Shown here: piece after piece, positions 26,715 to 35,501 of the stretch
Layout: the number at the start of each line of letters is the position of its first letter
Numbering within the stretch: position 1 is the stretch's first letter
The notes under the pieces: generated by a model
The model's database searches: none
Seen by the model: the letters and a program-made list of their open reading frames with translations, nothing else
Told to the model about the DNA's origin: nothing
NCBI RefSeq assembly: GCF_023333585.1
Contig: NZ_JAIQZN010000053.1
Location: forward strand, 1 to 52,657
DNA length: 52,657 nt
From: Argonema antarcticum A004/B2
GTDB taxonomy: Bacteria; Cyanobacteriota; Cyanobacteriia; Cyanobacteriales; Aerosakkonemataceae
Direction of reading: 5' to 3'
Made by a program: the position numbers and the translations under genes

Positions 26715-27509
26715 CTACTCATTAGCTACTAGAAGTTGTGGTTCGGAGATGGGAACTTGAGATAAACCTACTCGATCGAGGAGAAAGCGAAAATACTGAT
26801 AATTCAATTCATCTTTCCGGTCTGCAAAATAAGCTTTAGAAAGAGTGGCAATTGTGTCATACCAAATGCCTGACTGTGCATAAATAGCAGCGCTTTGGCG
26901 AAGTATTTGTGCAGAAGAAGTGTGTTCTGAGTTTAAAGATATCATCTGGGTATTTGTTGGCGTTGGATTGGCAACTCGCATAATCCAACTCCGTACATAT
27001 ATATTCTCGGAGGGACGCTTATCGTTGCACAGAAGGGATACTGTCCAGCGATATACTTTACCGACGGACAACTCCGGCGCATCTTGGGGCAATTCCAGCT
27101 GGACAATGCCACTTTTATCACTGCGGAACTGCTTAACTAGCAAGGGTTTTGCTACTCCAGGCTCTACTAAAGCAAACTGCATCGGCATTGATGACGCTGA
27201 TGAGACGTACCAGGAGAAGGTGGGACGACCTGTAGCTGTCAATCCGACGTGATCGCTGGGAATTAGTAATGTGAGCGATCCAAAAGAGCCTGTGGGACAT
27301 CCTCGCGATCCGGCTCCGTCGGTGCGTTGGATGCGGTCTCGACCGCCTGGGGGGACATAATCTGAAAAGTTATTCGCTGAGGCTTTGGCACTCAAAACGC
27401 TCAATTGCCCCCATTTTGTCAAGAAATCTTCGTGCCAGATACCGCCAGATAGGAGAAGTGCGAGAAAGCCTGTTCCGGCAACTATGGTGAAAAATTTAGT
27501 CTTAGCCAT
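26715..27509 (-). CDS. DUF928-domain protein
   Basis: 264 aa. Signal or anchor helix at the N-terminus (FFTIVAGTGFLALLLSGGIW). DUF928 core: DYVPPGGRDRIQRTDGAGSR, GRPTFSWYV, MPMQFALVEPG, YRWTVSLLCNDKRPSENIYV. The C-terminal third is TPR-like (SAAIYAQSGIWYDTIATLSK). Likely periplasmic. It lies 23 bp upstream of the CHASE2 kinase and is co-oriented. Function of the family is not known. Confidence 0.88.
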   Translation of the reverse strand: MAKTKFFTIVAGTGFLALLLSGGIWHEDFLTKWGQLSVLSAKASANNFSDYVPPGGRDRIQRTDGAGSRGCPTGSFGSLTLLIPSDHVGLTATGRPTFSWYVSSASSMPMQFALVEPGVAKPLLVKQFRSDKSGIVQLELPQDAPELSVGKVYRWTVSLLCNDKRPSENIYVRSWIMRVANPTPTNTQMISLNSEHTSSAQILRQSAAIYAQSGIWYDTIATLSKAYFADRKDELNYQYFRFLLDRVGLSQVPISEPQLLVANE

Positions 27510-27622
27510 AAGTAATGGGATTGGTGCGATCGCAAATTGTTTTCCTTGCCCTCAACCGAATTTGCCAGCTAAAAATTGCTCTGGTTGAGGGAATATGACT
27601 TTATTCAGGAGTCGGCTTTTTC

Positions 27623-28390
27623 TCAATTATTAGCTGCTACTTGTGCCACACCAACTTGCTTGAGCAGTGTGTTCAGCATATCCAAAGCTTGTCTTTCCCC
27701 TGGGTTAGCAAGATGAAACTTGTAAAGGGTAGCTACTGCATCTTGCCAAATACCCGATTGAGCATAAACCAAGGCCCGATCGCGATCGTCACCAGCAGCA
27801 GCTAACTTTTGATTTAATACAGGTGAGATAGAAGCCCTCTCGATCCACGCACGAGCATAAATATTTTCCGAAGGACGCTTCTGGCTGCAAAGTAAAGCAA
27901 CCGTCCAGCGATACTGCTTACCTACCGCCAGTTCTGAAACATTCGCCGGAATTTCCACCTTCACTATGCCAGCTTTGTCAACTTTGAGTTGTTGTTGGAA
28001 AATCGGTTGAGTTGCTCCTGGCTCTACCAAACTAAACTCCATCGGTACGTTTGCAGCATTTGATACATACCAAAAGAATGTCGGGCGACCTGAGACTGTT
28101 TGTGCAATATGGTCGTTGGGTGTGAGCAGGTTTAAAGATACGGGAACAGAATTAGTACATCCTCGCGAACCGCTACCTTCCGTTCTTTGGGGTCGAGATC
28201 GATCGCTGGGAGGAACGTACTGTTTTACCTCGGCTGCATTCGCTACCGATCCATGTCCAGTCAGTTGGGGTAAAAAAGAATTCTTAAATGAAATATTGCT
28301 AAGACTGCTAAGTATGGTAAAACTACTTAGCAAACTAAATGAGGTGACTCCGAGCGCTATGGCCCTTGAAAGCGGATTGAGTTTCAGCAT
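27623..28390 (-). CDS. DUF928-domain protein, paralogue
   Basis: 255 aa from MLKLNPLSRAIALGVTSFSL; GAAAGG stands 8 bp before this ATG, so the ATG five codons upstream is less likely. Same order as its neighbour: signal peptide, QYVPPSDRSRPQRTEGSGSR, GRPTFFWYV, YRWTVALLCSQKRPSENIYA, TPR-like end. It arose by tandem duplication with the gene downstream. Confidence 0.88.
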   Translation of the reverse strand: MLKLNPLSRAIALGVTSFSLLSSFTILSSLSNISFKNSFLPQLTGHGSVANAAEVKQYVPPSDRSRPQRTEGSGSRGCTNSVPVSLNLLTPNDHIAQTVSGRPTFFWYVSNAANVPMEFSLVEPGATQPIFQQQLKVDKAGIVKVEIPANVSELAVGKQYRWTVALLCSQKRPSENIYARAWIERASISPVLNQKLAAAGDDRDRALVYAQSGIWQDAVATLYKFHLANPGERQALDMLNTLLKQVGVAQVAANN

Positions 28391-28405
28391 AAAACGGCCT
28401 TTCAC

Positions 28406-28773
28406 TTATGATAGAAAGCTTGTTCCCGACTTGGTTAAGTTAAATTTAACCTTTTCGATACATTGTAAAATATAAAAGTAAAGAATTCGTGAAGATTTTT
28501 TACCCAGCTACCAGCCAAACCAACCAAAACTCACATTCCGTACCTCAACTGTCACAATCGGTTTTTACGTATTTTTATCGGCAAATAAAGCTATAAATTA
28601 TACTAGTATTCAGTATATTAACGAACCGTGGATGAGCTTCCAGGATTTGTTCGAGAGTTTCGCGATCGCATTTTGGGGAAGATAAACGCGATCGCTCTGG
28701 CAACATCACTCCTTGGTAGCGACTCGCTCTGTGTATATTAGACTCAGGGTAAGAGAATCACAGGAGACAGTCA
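28406..28773. other. intergenic region between divergent units
   Basis: About 370 bp separates the leftward DUF928/CHASE2/CHAT unit from the rightward vapBC pair. It contains A/T-rich sequence suited to promoters and two HIP1 cores near 28660-28700. No gene or RNA structure is evident. Confidence 0.45.
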
Positions 28774-28989
28774 ATGTCTAACTATACAGAGGTCTTGAAA
28801 CAAGCAAGAGAACTCACTCCAGAGGAGCAACTGAAGCTGATAAACGATTTGATATCAGTAGCTCGTCATCAAGTTATGGCTAGACCAAGGCGTAGTATTC
28901 TGGAGTTGCGGGGGTTGGGTAAGGAAGTTTGGAAAGATATTGATGCTCAAGAATATGTAAATCAGGAACGCGATTCATGGAATGGTTAA
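28774..28989 (+). CDS. VapB-like antitoxin
   Basis: 71 aa. MSNYTEVLKQARELTPEEQL, then SILELRGLGKEVWKDIDAQE and YVNQERDSW. The LELRGLGKEIW...DAQEYVxxERxSW ending is the pattern found before PIN toxins in cyanobacteria. ACAGGAGAC precedes the start. It overlaps the following vapC by 13 bp. Confidence 0.82.
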   Translation: MSNYTEVLKQARELTPEEQLKLINDLISVARHQVMARPRRSILELRGLGKEVWKDIDAQEYVNQERDSWNG

Positions 28990-29420
28990 TTCAGCTACAG
29001 GGGCAAATAGTTGGATTAGATAGTGCGCCCCTAATTTACTATATTGAGGAAAATCCAATTTATTTGCAGATAGCAGACGCTTTCTTTGAGGCGTTGAATC
29101 GCGGTGAGTTTAGGGTTGTCACATCTGTTTTAACTCTATCGGAAGTGCTTGTCTATCCTTTGCGACAAGGTAACGCAGCGTTAGCGCAGGAATATCTTGA
29201 TATTCTTTTCTATCAACAAGGTTTGAGTACCATTGAAGTTACTTCTGATATAGCTCAAGCAGCTGCACAATTGCGGGCTGTTCATAATTTGCGAACAGCA
29301 GATGCAGTTCAAATGGCTACGGCTATTAATGGGGGTGCTTCGTTTTTTTTGACGAATGATGCACGTTTACCTTCTTTACCGGGGCTAACAGTTTTAGTTT
29401 TGGAACAACTGAGAGTTTGA
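28977..29420 (+). CDS. vapC: VapC-type PIN-domain ribonuclease toxin
   Basis: 147 aa. VGLDSAPLIYYIEENP (first Asp), SVLTLSEVLVYPL (Glu), LRTADAVQMATAI (Asp) and FLTNDARL (Asp) give a complete PIN active site. It is translationally coupled to the antitoxin. Confidence 0.9.
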   Translation: MEWLIQLQGQIVGLDSAPLIYYIEENPIYLQIADAFFEALNRGEFRVVTSVLTLSEVLVYPLRQGNAALAQEYLDILFYQQGLSTIEVTSDIAQAAAQLRAVHNLRTADAVQMATAINGGASFFLTNDARLPSLPGLTVLVLEQLRV

Positions 29421-29445
29421 GCGATTTAGCTGAAGTGCAATTCTT

Positions 29446-29835
29446 TTACAAAAAGAGCGCAGGTGATACGTGGAAAAATTCTCCTAGTGCTTTGGCTTGA
29501 TTCTTACTAATGCTTCTTTTGCCATTAATCACCTCTGAAGTGATACCCTTATAACCAAAAACTTCTATCAAATCCTTTTGTTTTAGCTCTTTGGCTAGCA
29601 TCAATTCATTCAATATGTCATGGGGTGTTGCAGCTTTTAGTTGATAGTGTTTATCTTCATATTGCTCAATGAGGGTTACCAGCAAATCAAACACTTCGGC
29701 TTGCTCATCTGTCAGTTCCTCACCTAAATCCATGAGCTTTTCCACCTCTTTTACGAGGCGCTTATGCTCATCTTCTGTATGAATAACTCTTGGCAAGGTT
29801 TCAGCTAGTAGTCTTGTGTACTCTTCCTTATTCAT
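29446..29835 (-). CDS. HigA-type XRE antitoxin
   Basis: 129 aa from MNKEEYTRLLAE; the seven extra codons upstream have a poorer context. The C-terminal HTH reads LNELMLAKELKQKDLIEVFG, KGITSEVINGKRSISKNQAK, ALGEFFHVSPALFL. HigA antitoxins bind HigB mRNA-cleaving toxins. Upstream on the same strand an open stretch ending KIYGVLTYTEYSDKNGRNN may be the tail of a decayed toxin gene. Confidence 0.82.
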   Translation of the reverse strand: MNKEEYTRLLAETLPRVIHTEDEHKRLVKEVEKLMDLGEELTDEQAEVFDLLVTLIEQYEDKHYQLKAATPHDILNELMLAKELKQKDLIEVFGYKGITSEVINGKRSISKNQAKALGEFFHVSPALFL

Positions 29836-30014
29836 TGTGTTAGTTATTCCTTCCATTTTTATCGCTATATTCTGTGTAGGTTAAAACTCCATAAATCTTA
29901 CTAAATTCAACAAGTGCTTTACGGCTGATGACTTATCTTCTACAACTGCTCCATTTGCTTTCTGAATTCTTCTAAATTTTTGTCAAAAATTGAATTGGAT
30001 GGCGAATAAAATGA

Positions 30015-30680
30015 CTAAACAGCAGATTGCTCACTATTTGGAGAAGATATGGATAACTGCTCTTTCATTTTCATAAGTTCATCATCAATGTCAATTTCTA
30101 GTTCCTGTATTTCAGATTGGCTTTGCACATGAAAATCAATCATTTGACCTGTTTGGCAACGAGGTTGCTTCAGAATTTGCCTTACGTCTTCTAAAGCTGC
30201 TGCATTTAATTCGATCATTTGCACAATAGCTGTTTGCTGTTGAAATAGTTGAGATTTCATATTTTCCAGATCGCGTTCTAGCTTACGTATTCGAGTTTCC
30301 AAATCAGTGTAAGATAAATTAGTTATAGACTGAGAAATGTATGTTAGCTGATTAGCTTTTTGTTCGGGCGAACAGTTAATACTATTAGTAAGCGTATTAT
30401 TTAGTGTATCACTATGACCGTTAAAGTTCCTTCTGAGGTTAGCGATCCTCTCTTTTTGTTCATCTAACAGTGCTTTCAAATTACTAGCCTTTTTAGTCAA
30501 TACCTCTTTATAAAACTGAATTTCGTTAAGGGCTGATTCATCATTTCCTACCTTTAAAGTACGTTGATATAGGCTTTCCCATTTATCTGCTTCAGCTTGT
30601 GCTTTTTTATAATCTCGTTCAGCAATTGTGAGGGCGTGGATGTTTCCAGCAAGGGCCGATCGCAATTCACTAGCGTCCAT
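30015..30680 (-). CDS. PspA/IM30-like coiled-coil protein, divergent
   Basis: 221 aa, almost entirely helical. MDASELRSALAGNIHALTIA then ERDYKKAQAEADKWESLYQR and GNDESALNEIQFYKEVLTKK resemble the PspA/Vipp1 helix pattern (KAQAEADKW, KGNEDLAREAL). It lacks the N-terminal amphipathic helix, so it is a partial or distant relative. Role unknown; membrane-stress proteins are the nearest known group. Confidence 0.6.
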   Translation of the reverse strand: MDASELRSALAGNIHALTIAERDYKKAQAEADKWESLYQRTLKVGNDESALNEIQFYKEVLTKKASNLKALLDEQKERIANLRRNFNGHSDTLNNTLTNSINCSPEQKANQLTYISQSITNLSYTDLETRIRKLERDLENMKSQLFQQQTAIVQMIELNAAALEDVRQILKQPRCQTGQMIDFHVQSQSEIQELEIDIDDELMKMKEQLSISSPNSEQSAV

Positions 30681-30806
30681 AGCTCAGTATGATTTGTGCT
30701 AATAAGTCATTTTACTGAATTATCCCATACTCTGATTCTCGATTGGCTACCAAGCGAAACCAACAGAAAGGGGTAAGCAAGATGCCCACCCCCACAACTT
30801 GAGTTA

Positions 30807-31196
30807 TTATTCCTTCACGCAAGAAGCTCCAAGTTGCGCTTCTTGCCAGAGTTTGAACAAGAAGAACTCCGTTCGATCGCTCATCGAGACGACGAACACA
30901 CCTTCATCTTTGTCAGTACCCGCCGAAACCCAAGTTCCGTGCAAGCTGACTTCGACATATTCTGCATCACCAGCACATAGAGAGATGATTTCAGAGTCTT
31001 CGCGCCGCGCCTCAGCTTCCAGACGATCGATCCCTGGTAAGTCGGCAGGCAGCAAAAACGAAGCCGTGCTAGGTTCGACACAGATATGCCAACCAGCTCG
31101 CAGCGACAGAATCACTCTTGCCGTGACCCAATCTTCGACAAATTGAGCCAGACGCTCTAATTGAAAGCTATTTTCGGTGTAAGTGAGTTTCAGCAT
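30807..31196 (-). CDS. cyanobacterial conserved protein of unknown function
   Basis: 129 aa from MLKLTYTENSFQLERLAQFV; the longer frame overlaps the upstream gene. FVEDWVTARVILSLRAG, ASFLLPADLPG, SLHGTWVSA and FFLFKLWQEAQ are segments I associate with a family found only in cyanobacteria. No enzymatic motif. It starts 16 bp after the HNH gene and is probably co-transcribed with it. Confidence 0.7.
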   Translation of the reverse strand: MLKLTYTENSFQLERLAQFVEDWVTARVILSLRAGWHICVEPSTASFLLPADLPGIDRLEAEARREDSEIISLCAGDAEYVEVSLHGTWVSAGTDKDEGVFVVSMSDRTEFFLFKLWQEAQLGASCVKE

Positions 31197-31212
31197 GATC
31201 GGGTATCTCCCG

Positions 31213-31758
31213 CTACTCCAGATTTTCTTGCTGTTGTTCGCGCCAGAACTGTTCGGCAAAAGTGACAACTGGGTGCATTGGTGCTTTCGGTTGGGTACGG
31301 AGTGGCATTCCGGCTTGTACAGGAGTGCGATCGCCTTTCCGAGAATTACACCTCTCGCAGGCAGTAACTACGTTATCCCAACTGTGTTTTCCGCCTTTTG
31401 ACCGGGGAATTACGTGATCTAGCGTTAAATTTTTGGTGCTACCGCAGTATTGGCAGGTGTAACGATCGCGCCGCAGAACCTCACGCCGATTCACCGGCGG
31501 GACATTCCAGAGTCGTTCGTTACCAGAGAAAGTGAGACGGATCTGTTTTGGTACGTCGAACACCACAGAAGGCGATCGTACTTGCCATCCTTTCTCCTCC
31601 GTATGAGTCAGCGGTTCCGCCTTCCCACTCACCAGCAAAACAATTGCACGCTTGATATTGATTCGACTCATTGGCAGGTAGTTCTTGGAAAAAACTACTA
31701 CCGACTGAGTTAAGACATCAGTTGGGCTACGCCTATGAGGTTGCGATGCGATCGTCAC
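31213..31758 (-). CDS. HNH endonuclease family protein
   Basis: 181 aa. YTCQYCGSTKNLTLDHVIPR, then SKGGKHSWDNVVTACERCNS, then RKGDRTP: a complete HNH motif with two CxxC zinc pairs and the DH catalytic pair. The N-terminal SVVVFSKNYLPMSRINIKRA, together with the HNH, marks the common cyanobacterial single-domain family. Chromosomal role unknown. Confidence 0.9.
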   Translation of the reverse strand: MTIASQPHRRSPTDVLTQSVVVFSKNYLPMSRINIKRAIVLLVSGKAEPLTHTEEKGWQVRSPSVVFDVPKQIRLTFSGNERLWNVPPVNRREVLRRDRYTCQYCGSTKNLTLDHVIPRSKGGKHSWDNVVTACERCNSRKGDRTPVQAGMPLRTQPKAPMHPVVTFAEQFWREQQQENLE

Positions 31759-32177
31759 GACTTCACTCCTTATACAAAAACCCCCGCCTCTGTTTGGTTA
31801 GAAGCGGGGATTGGAAGGCTTTGGGGTCTTCTTGTCCTATATAGGTACAGTTACTCTGAGTCTGTACCTCCCGCTTCGTTTAATTGGATCTCCGGCTAGA
31901 TTGGGCCGATGATTGCCGATCGAAAAATCGTCTTTTATCTCTGTTCCTTGTTCTCCTAAACCATAGATCACCCTAAACAGGCCATGCACGCCAATACCCC
32001 CGCCTAAGCGCCATGAGGCACTTCTACCAACGCCGAAGCGATTGGCCGGGGGCATTTGACTGGAAAGGGACTGTTGGTTGTTCACAGGAGTAATTGTTGA
32101 AGGCTGTAAATTTTAAATCTTACTTTTAAAATACTACACTTGTATTATAGATTTGTCCACCCATCTGGAGAAAAATT
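31759..32177. other. intergenic region, no convincing gene
   Basis: CCCCCGCCTCTGTTTGGTTAG followed by the complementary AAGCGGGG (31789-31810, quoted approximately) makes a hairpin that may end transcription. An 82-codon GTG-initiated frame on the minus strand has no Shine-Dalgarno and is not called. Confidence 0.4.
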
Positions 32178-32516
32178 ATGCACGCCTTAACCCGTACCGC
32201 CACCACCGACATGGACGTTACCAGCATACGCTTGGAACGAGACTTAAAAGATAGACTCAAAGACTTGGCTGGCAACCAAGGCTATCAAGCGCTGATTCGC
32301 GAAGTCCTGTGGAATTACGTCCAACAGAAATCGGGTGGCTATAAACCCCAGTTTTCGAGATCTGACATTCGGGCAAGTATTCCAGCTACAGCGGAACGAG
32401 AAGAACGTTGCGTCCTCACAGGCCAGTTTATCCGACCACAAGAACCTATGTTCCTGGGACTCACGGGCCACGGAGAGTTGGTTCCTCTCAGTGTGGAAAG
32501 TTTGGCAGCCAGTTAA
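32178..32516 (+). CDS. ribbon-helix-helix-type cyanobacterial protein
   Basis: 112 aa. TSIRLERDLKDRLKDLAGNQ then GYQALIREVLWNYVQQKSGG is a ribbon-helix-helix-like DNA-binding pattern (residues 14-55). The C-terminal part (ERCVLTGQFIRPQEPMFLGL) contains one conserved-looking Cys. Likely a small regulator; targets unknown. Confidence 0.7.
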   Translation: MHALTRTATTDMDVTSIRLERDLKDRLKDLAGNQGYQALIREVLWNYVQQKSGGYKPQFSRSDIRASIPATAEREERCVLTGQFIRPQEPMFLGLTGHGELVPLSVESLAAS

Positions 32517-32677
32517 AGGTTGTCGTAAGTTTAGGAGTAGCGCGATCGCCACAAGGCGCGATCGCCACATAGCGTTTTCTAGTTTCTCTGGTTCCCAGGT
32601 TCCACCTGGGAACACAGGCAAACCTATCTAAATGGATCTCCGGCACGCTACGCGAACGATAGGGGTAAATTGAAGTC

Positions 32678-32971
32678 GTGAAATCAACTTTATATATAAC
32701 GGCAAAAGTTTTGCCAGGAAACAGAATTGAAATTCAATCTCCCAGCCTTTCGGTGGGAGAAACTGTCGAAGTAGTTATTCTAGTTCCAGAACCTACTCCT
32801 GATTCTGTTGAAGATCGATATCTTTCCTTAGAACAACGTCAAGATTTCTTAAAATTACCAATGGCTGAACGCAGAGGTATTCTCGAAAGTCAAGCCGAGA
32901 CAATGCTTGCTCACTATCAACAAGATTCTGATTGGAAGGAGTTAATGTCAGGTGACATCATTGACTACTAG
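32678..32971 (+). CDS. antitoxin-like protein upstream of a broken MazF/PemK gene
   Basis: 97 aa. MKSTLYITAKVLPGNRIEIQ, a beta-rich AbrB-like start, then LSLEQRQDFLKLPMAERRGI, then MLAHYQQDSDWKELMSGDII and DY. This ending precedes MazF/PemK toxins in cyanobacteria, and a broken toxin follows directly. The start codon is GTG or the second codon region; the frame begins at a GTG. Confidence 0.72.
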   Translation: MKSTLYITAKVLPGNRIEIQSPSLSVGETVEVVILVPEPTPDSVEDRYLSLEQRQDFLKLPMAERRGILESQAETMLAHYQQDSDWKELMSGDIIDY

Positions 32972-33269
32972 CTCCGATCTACCTAAACGTGGAGAAATTT
33001 GGCTCTTCCGTACTTACTATGCTATTTGAGTAGAGGGGGAGAGTGGGAAAGGGGGAGAGGGGGAGAGTGGGAGAGGAGAAAAGAAATAAAAATGTTCTTA
33101 GGTGAACAAAAGCATAGCAACTCCGAAAGAGCCAGTTTCTGCAATTGACACTCTGCAACTGAGAGGTGTAGATTTACAAAGATTCATCCGCAGACTGGGT
33201 AATGTATCTGAGCTTACGATGTCAGAGATCGCTGTTGCCATTGTTTCTGTAATCGAATTCGAGGTCTAA
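32955..33269 (+). pseudogene. MazF/PemK-type toxin split by a G-rich insertion
   Basis: The start reads LTTSSDLPKRGEIWLF, the usual PemK/MazF opening, and stops at 33027. After about 90 bp of GGGGGAGAGTGGGA repeats the frame TPKEPVSAIDTLQLRGVDLQ, RFIRRLGNVSELTMSEIAVA, IVSVIEF resembles the toxin C-terminus. The middle is missing, so the toxin is dead and the antitoxin orphaned. Confidence 0.65.
33030..33085. repeat. G-rich short tandem repeat
   Basis: Repeats of GGGGGAGAGTGGGA-type units. The complementary C-rich version (CTCCCACTCCCC) lies inside the MITE-like insert at 12.08-12.11 kb, so the same repeat family is dispersed in this genome. Confidence 0.7.
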
Positions 33270-33292
33270 GTTGTCTGCGTCCCGATCGACTA

Positions 33293-33718
33293 CTATCTAT
33301 CTTGCGCCCGCGATCGCTGCAACAACTCATGAATTGACAACACAGGTACAGGCGAATTCAAAAATCCTTGTGTATCGCGTGTCAAAATACCATCTAATCC
33401 TTGTATAACGGCACAAGCAATTTGAACAGCATCTTCAAAATCAACTAAACCAGATCTGAACGCTGATTCCAAGACTGCTCGATTAACTGGACAAATCACC
33501 ATAGCAGTCATTGTTTCTGAAACTGCTTGCCGCGCTAGCGAGACACTGCGAGTGTGTCTTCGGGAAATATAAAAAATATCTGTAAGCGTTGTCGCTGTTA
33601 CATATCCAACGACACGACCAGAATCGATCTCCTGAAACAACTGTTCCGCCTCCTGAAAAAACGGCTCTCGCTGCAACAGAAAATCTAGGACAATGTTGGT
33701 ATCAACTAAGACTCTCAC
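33293..33718 (-). CDS. vapC: VapC-type PIN-domain toxin
   Basis: 141 aa. MRVLVDTNIVLDFLLQREPF (Asp), TATTLTDIFYI, GLVDFEDAVQIACAVI and ILTRDTQGF supply the PIN acidic residues. It overlaps the antitoxin gene by 4 bp. Confidence 0.9.
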   Translation of the reverse strand: MRVLVDTNIVLDFLLQREPFFQEAEQLFQEIDSGRVVGYVTATTLTDIFYISRRHTRSVSLARQAVSETMTAMVICPVNRAVLESAFRSGLVDFEDAVQIACAVIQGLDGILTRDTQGFLNSPVPVLSIHELLQRSRAQDR

Positions 33719-33945
33719 TGAAGAAACTTCTCCACCCGGCGCTGTTCTAACATCGCAGCCACTTCTTCATCCGTCGGTGCTGACAGGTCTGTTTTTAACA
33801 AGCCTCGCATTCGTCTAATCGCGCCAGAACGATCGGACTCAGAAATTGGTGTGTCTTGTAGGGACTCAATAATAGCGCTCACCAGTGCAAGGCGATCGCT
33901 GGGTGGTAGCTTGAAGACTTGCTCTTTCAATTCTTGTCGCAACAT
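33715..33945 (-). CDS. addiction-module antitoxin of the RelB/CHP02574 type
   Basis: 76 aa. LKEQVFKLPPSDRLALVSAI, IESLQDTP, then RRMRGLLKTDLSAPTDEEVA and MLEQRRVEKFLQ. The helix-rich N-terminus with LPxxxRLxLVxxIxESL is characteristic. Paired with the downstream PIN toxin. Confidence 0.82.
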   Translation of the reverse strand: MLRQELKEQVFKLPPSDRLALVSAIIESLQDTPISESDRSGAIRRMRGLLKTDLSAPTDEEVAAMLEQRRVEKFLQ

Positions 33946-34022
33946 AGATGGCTCTTACGATCGAAGGTGTCTACTATCCAGTATGAACGATCGTGCGCTC
34001 TATTTATCCTGAATCATTGCTT

Positions 34023-34562
34023 TTAGATGAGCCAGAATTGCGAGACAGAGGTGTGGCAATCTTCTTCGCTGATCAACAAATCGTGTTGATAACTGGCATG
34101 AAACAAAACTTTACCGTTTTCGTCTTTAATTGGAACTTGTGCTGTTCCAGCGACACAATCTATATTTAGCTCTTAAATTATGAGACGGATTAAACGCTCA
34201 AAAATATCCCCATTTACTTTGCGAGCTTGATTAGATCTTCCTGAAGGTAGTGCATCGAGAGCAGCGCCGATAGATTGCTGAATCGTGTAGATAGTACAAA
34301 TTAAAACTTGCCTCAATCCATCATCAGGTAACTGTCGATCGCGCAACTGTTCAAGAGCTTGTAAAAACTGAACAGAATTAGTTTCAAATACAGATTCCTC
34401 ATACATCAAAGATGTATTAATTGGGCGCGTAATATTGTAATAGCCATCACTCTGATACTGATAAAACTGGTAGTGATTCTCGTTCTGCGAAACAATTCTA
34501 GCTTGCAAACCCGTCTCAATAAATTTTAGGTAGCTCTCACAAAAAGTTATGTAATCCTGAAT
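34023..34562 (-). pseudogene. type II restriction endonuclease remnant (TdeIII-like)
   Basis: The frame DYITFCESYLKFIETGLQAR, SQNENHYQFYQYQSDGYYN, then ALPSGRSNQARKVNGDIFER, LIRLII runs to TAA (34173-34175) and continues in the same frame as ELNIDCVAGTAQVPIKDENG, KVLFHASYQHDLLISEED. The QARKVNGDxFERLI block is what I recall of TdeIII-type enzymes. A nonsense codon and missing ends make it inactive. No methylase is nearby. Its 5' end is fused to a vapC remnant by a deletion. Confidence 0.55.
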
Positions 34563-34654
34563 ATTTTGAAATCGTTTTTTATCAGTTGCATGAATTCTTT
34601 ACTGTCTTGCAAGTACCAAAGAAAAGTATGAGTATCCAATAGTAATCTATTCAT
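34547..34654 (-). pseudogene. 5' fragment of a vapC toxin
   Basis: 36 codons: MNRLLLDTHTFLWYLQDSKE, then an unrelated tail running into the restriction-enzyme remnant. LLLDTHTFLWYL is the usual PIN start. It overlaps the antitoxin gene by 4 bp, so the module was intact before a deletion removed the rest. Confidence 0.75.
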
Positions 34655-34878
34655 TCCATATATTCTTTCATATCCTCAAGCGGCTCATCAAAGTCATCAG
34701 GCAGTGGTAGAACAAACATTCCTTTCATCGTTCCGGCAACACGACGCTTCTTTGTCGGCTTTTCTTGGGTAGAGTTGTTAGCGTGCTTTTCTATCAAAAA
34801 CTCTATATAATGAAGCACTTCTGTCTGAAGAGACTCAGGGAGTTCTTCTAATTTTTCTAAAATGACTGGCTGGATCAT
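34651..34878 (-). CDS. VapB-type (DUF2281) antitoxin, orphan
   Basis: 75 aa. ILEKLEELPESLQTEVLHYI, EFLIEKHA, then KRRVAGTMKGMFVLPLPDDF and DEPLEDMKEYME. The final PxPDDFDEPLEDxxEYM is the toxin-binding signature of this family. Its toxin is truncated to 36 codons. Confidence 0.85.
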   Translation of the reverse strand: MIQPVILEKLEELPESLQTEVLHYIEFLIEKHANNSTQEKPTKKRRVAGTMKGMFVLPLPDDFDEPLEDMKEYME

Positions 34879-35200
34879 TGTTTCTTCTCGCGATCGCTAC
34901 CCATCCACCCCATTAAAGCACCAACACTCAACGTCAGCAACATAGTACTCCCAGCTGACAAACTCTACTCTACACTCATTGGTATAATTCTAACATTCGG
35001 CTTCTACCAGGTCGATCGCCATTCCCCGGATTCTACCTGGAAACCCCATCCCAGCGGCTCTGCTTCCTCAAAATGTGTAAAACTAGAGAAACGAAGCTTG
35101 CGATCGCGATTTATCTCTATCCGGGGCATCTACCAACGATGCCCCGGAAGTCAGCATACTAAACTTGGTATCATGCAATGACTGTGTTTGAGATTCACAA
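34879..35200. other. intergenic region
   Basis: About 320 bp, with a CCGGGGCATC...GATGCCCCGG hairpin at 35114-35142 and HIP1-like sites. The stretch CTAGAGAAACGAAGCTTGCGATCGC recurs (quoted in part) near 36877, upstream of the WGR gene, so a shared dispersed repeat is present at both. Confidence 0.45.
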
Positions 35201-35497
35201 GTGCCTCGTCAAGACATCGATCGCATCAGGGAAAAGATTCGTCTTTGCCAATATGATATGTCAGCCCATGCTATGGAAGAGATGGCAGAAGATTTGTTGA
35301 CTATTCTGGATGTGGAAGAGGCTGTTTTAAGCGGTCAGGTCATCCGAGTGGAGAAAGACGACCCCAGAGGTACAAAATATGTAGTAGTGGGGAAGGCACT
35401 CGATCGACAAACTTCTGTGGGAGTAGTCGGACGTTTCGCTAGTAGCGGACGTTATCTCATCATTACAGTTTATGAAGTCACTGAGTTTGAAGGTTAA
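35201..35497 (+). CDS. DUF4258-type toxin-like protein
   Basis: 98 aa with a GTG start. IREKIRLCQYDMSAHAMEEM, then ILDVEEAVLSGQVIRVEKDD, then RGTKYVVVGKALDRQTSVGV: the YxxSxHAxxxM, GxVIExxxxDPRG and VVG segments of DUF4258. Such proteins form pairs with YgiT/MqsA zinc-finger antitoxins, as here with a 4-bp frame proximity to the next gene. Confidence 0.82.
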   Translation: MPRQDIDRIREKIRLCQYDMSAHAMEEMAEDLLTILDVEEAVLSGQVIRVEKDDPRGTKYVVVGKALDRQTSVGVVGRFASSGRYLIITVYEVTEFEG

Positions 35498-35501
35498 TTC
35501 T

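Noticed and set aside
33030-33085. Regulatory G-quadruplex
   Set aside because: The G-runs are irregular, lie in a broken toxin gene, and the same repeat occurs in a mobile insert elsewhere, so a dispersed repeat explains it.
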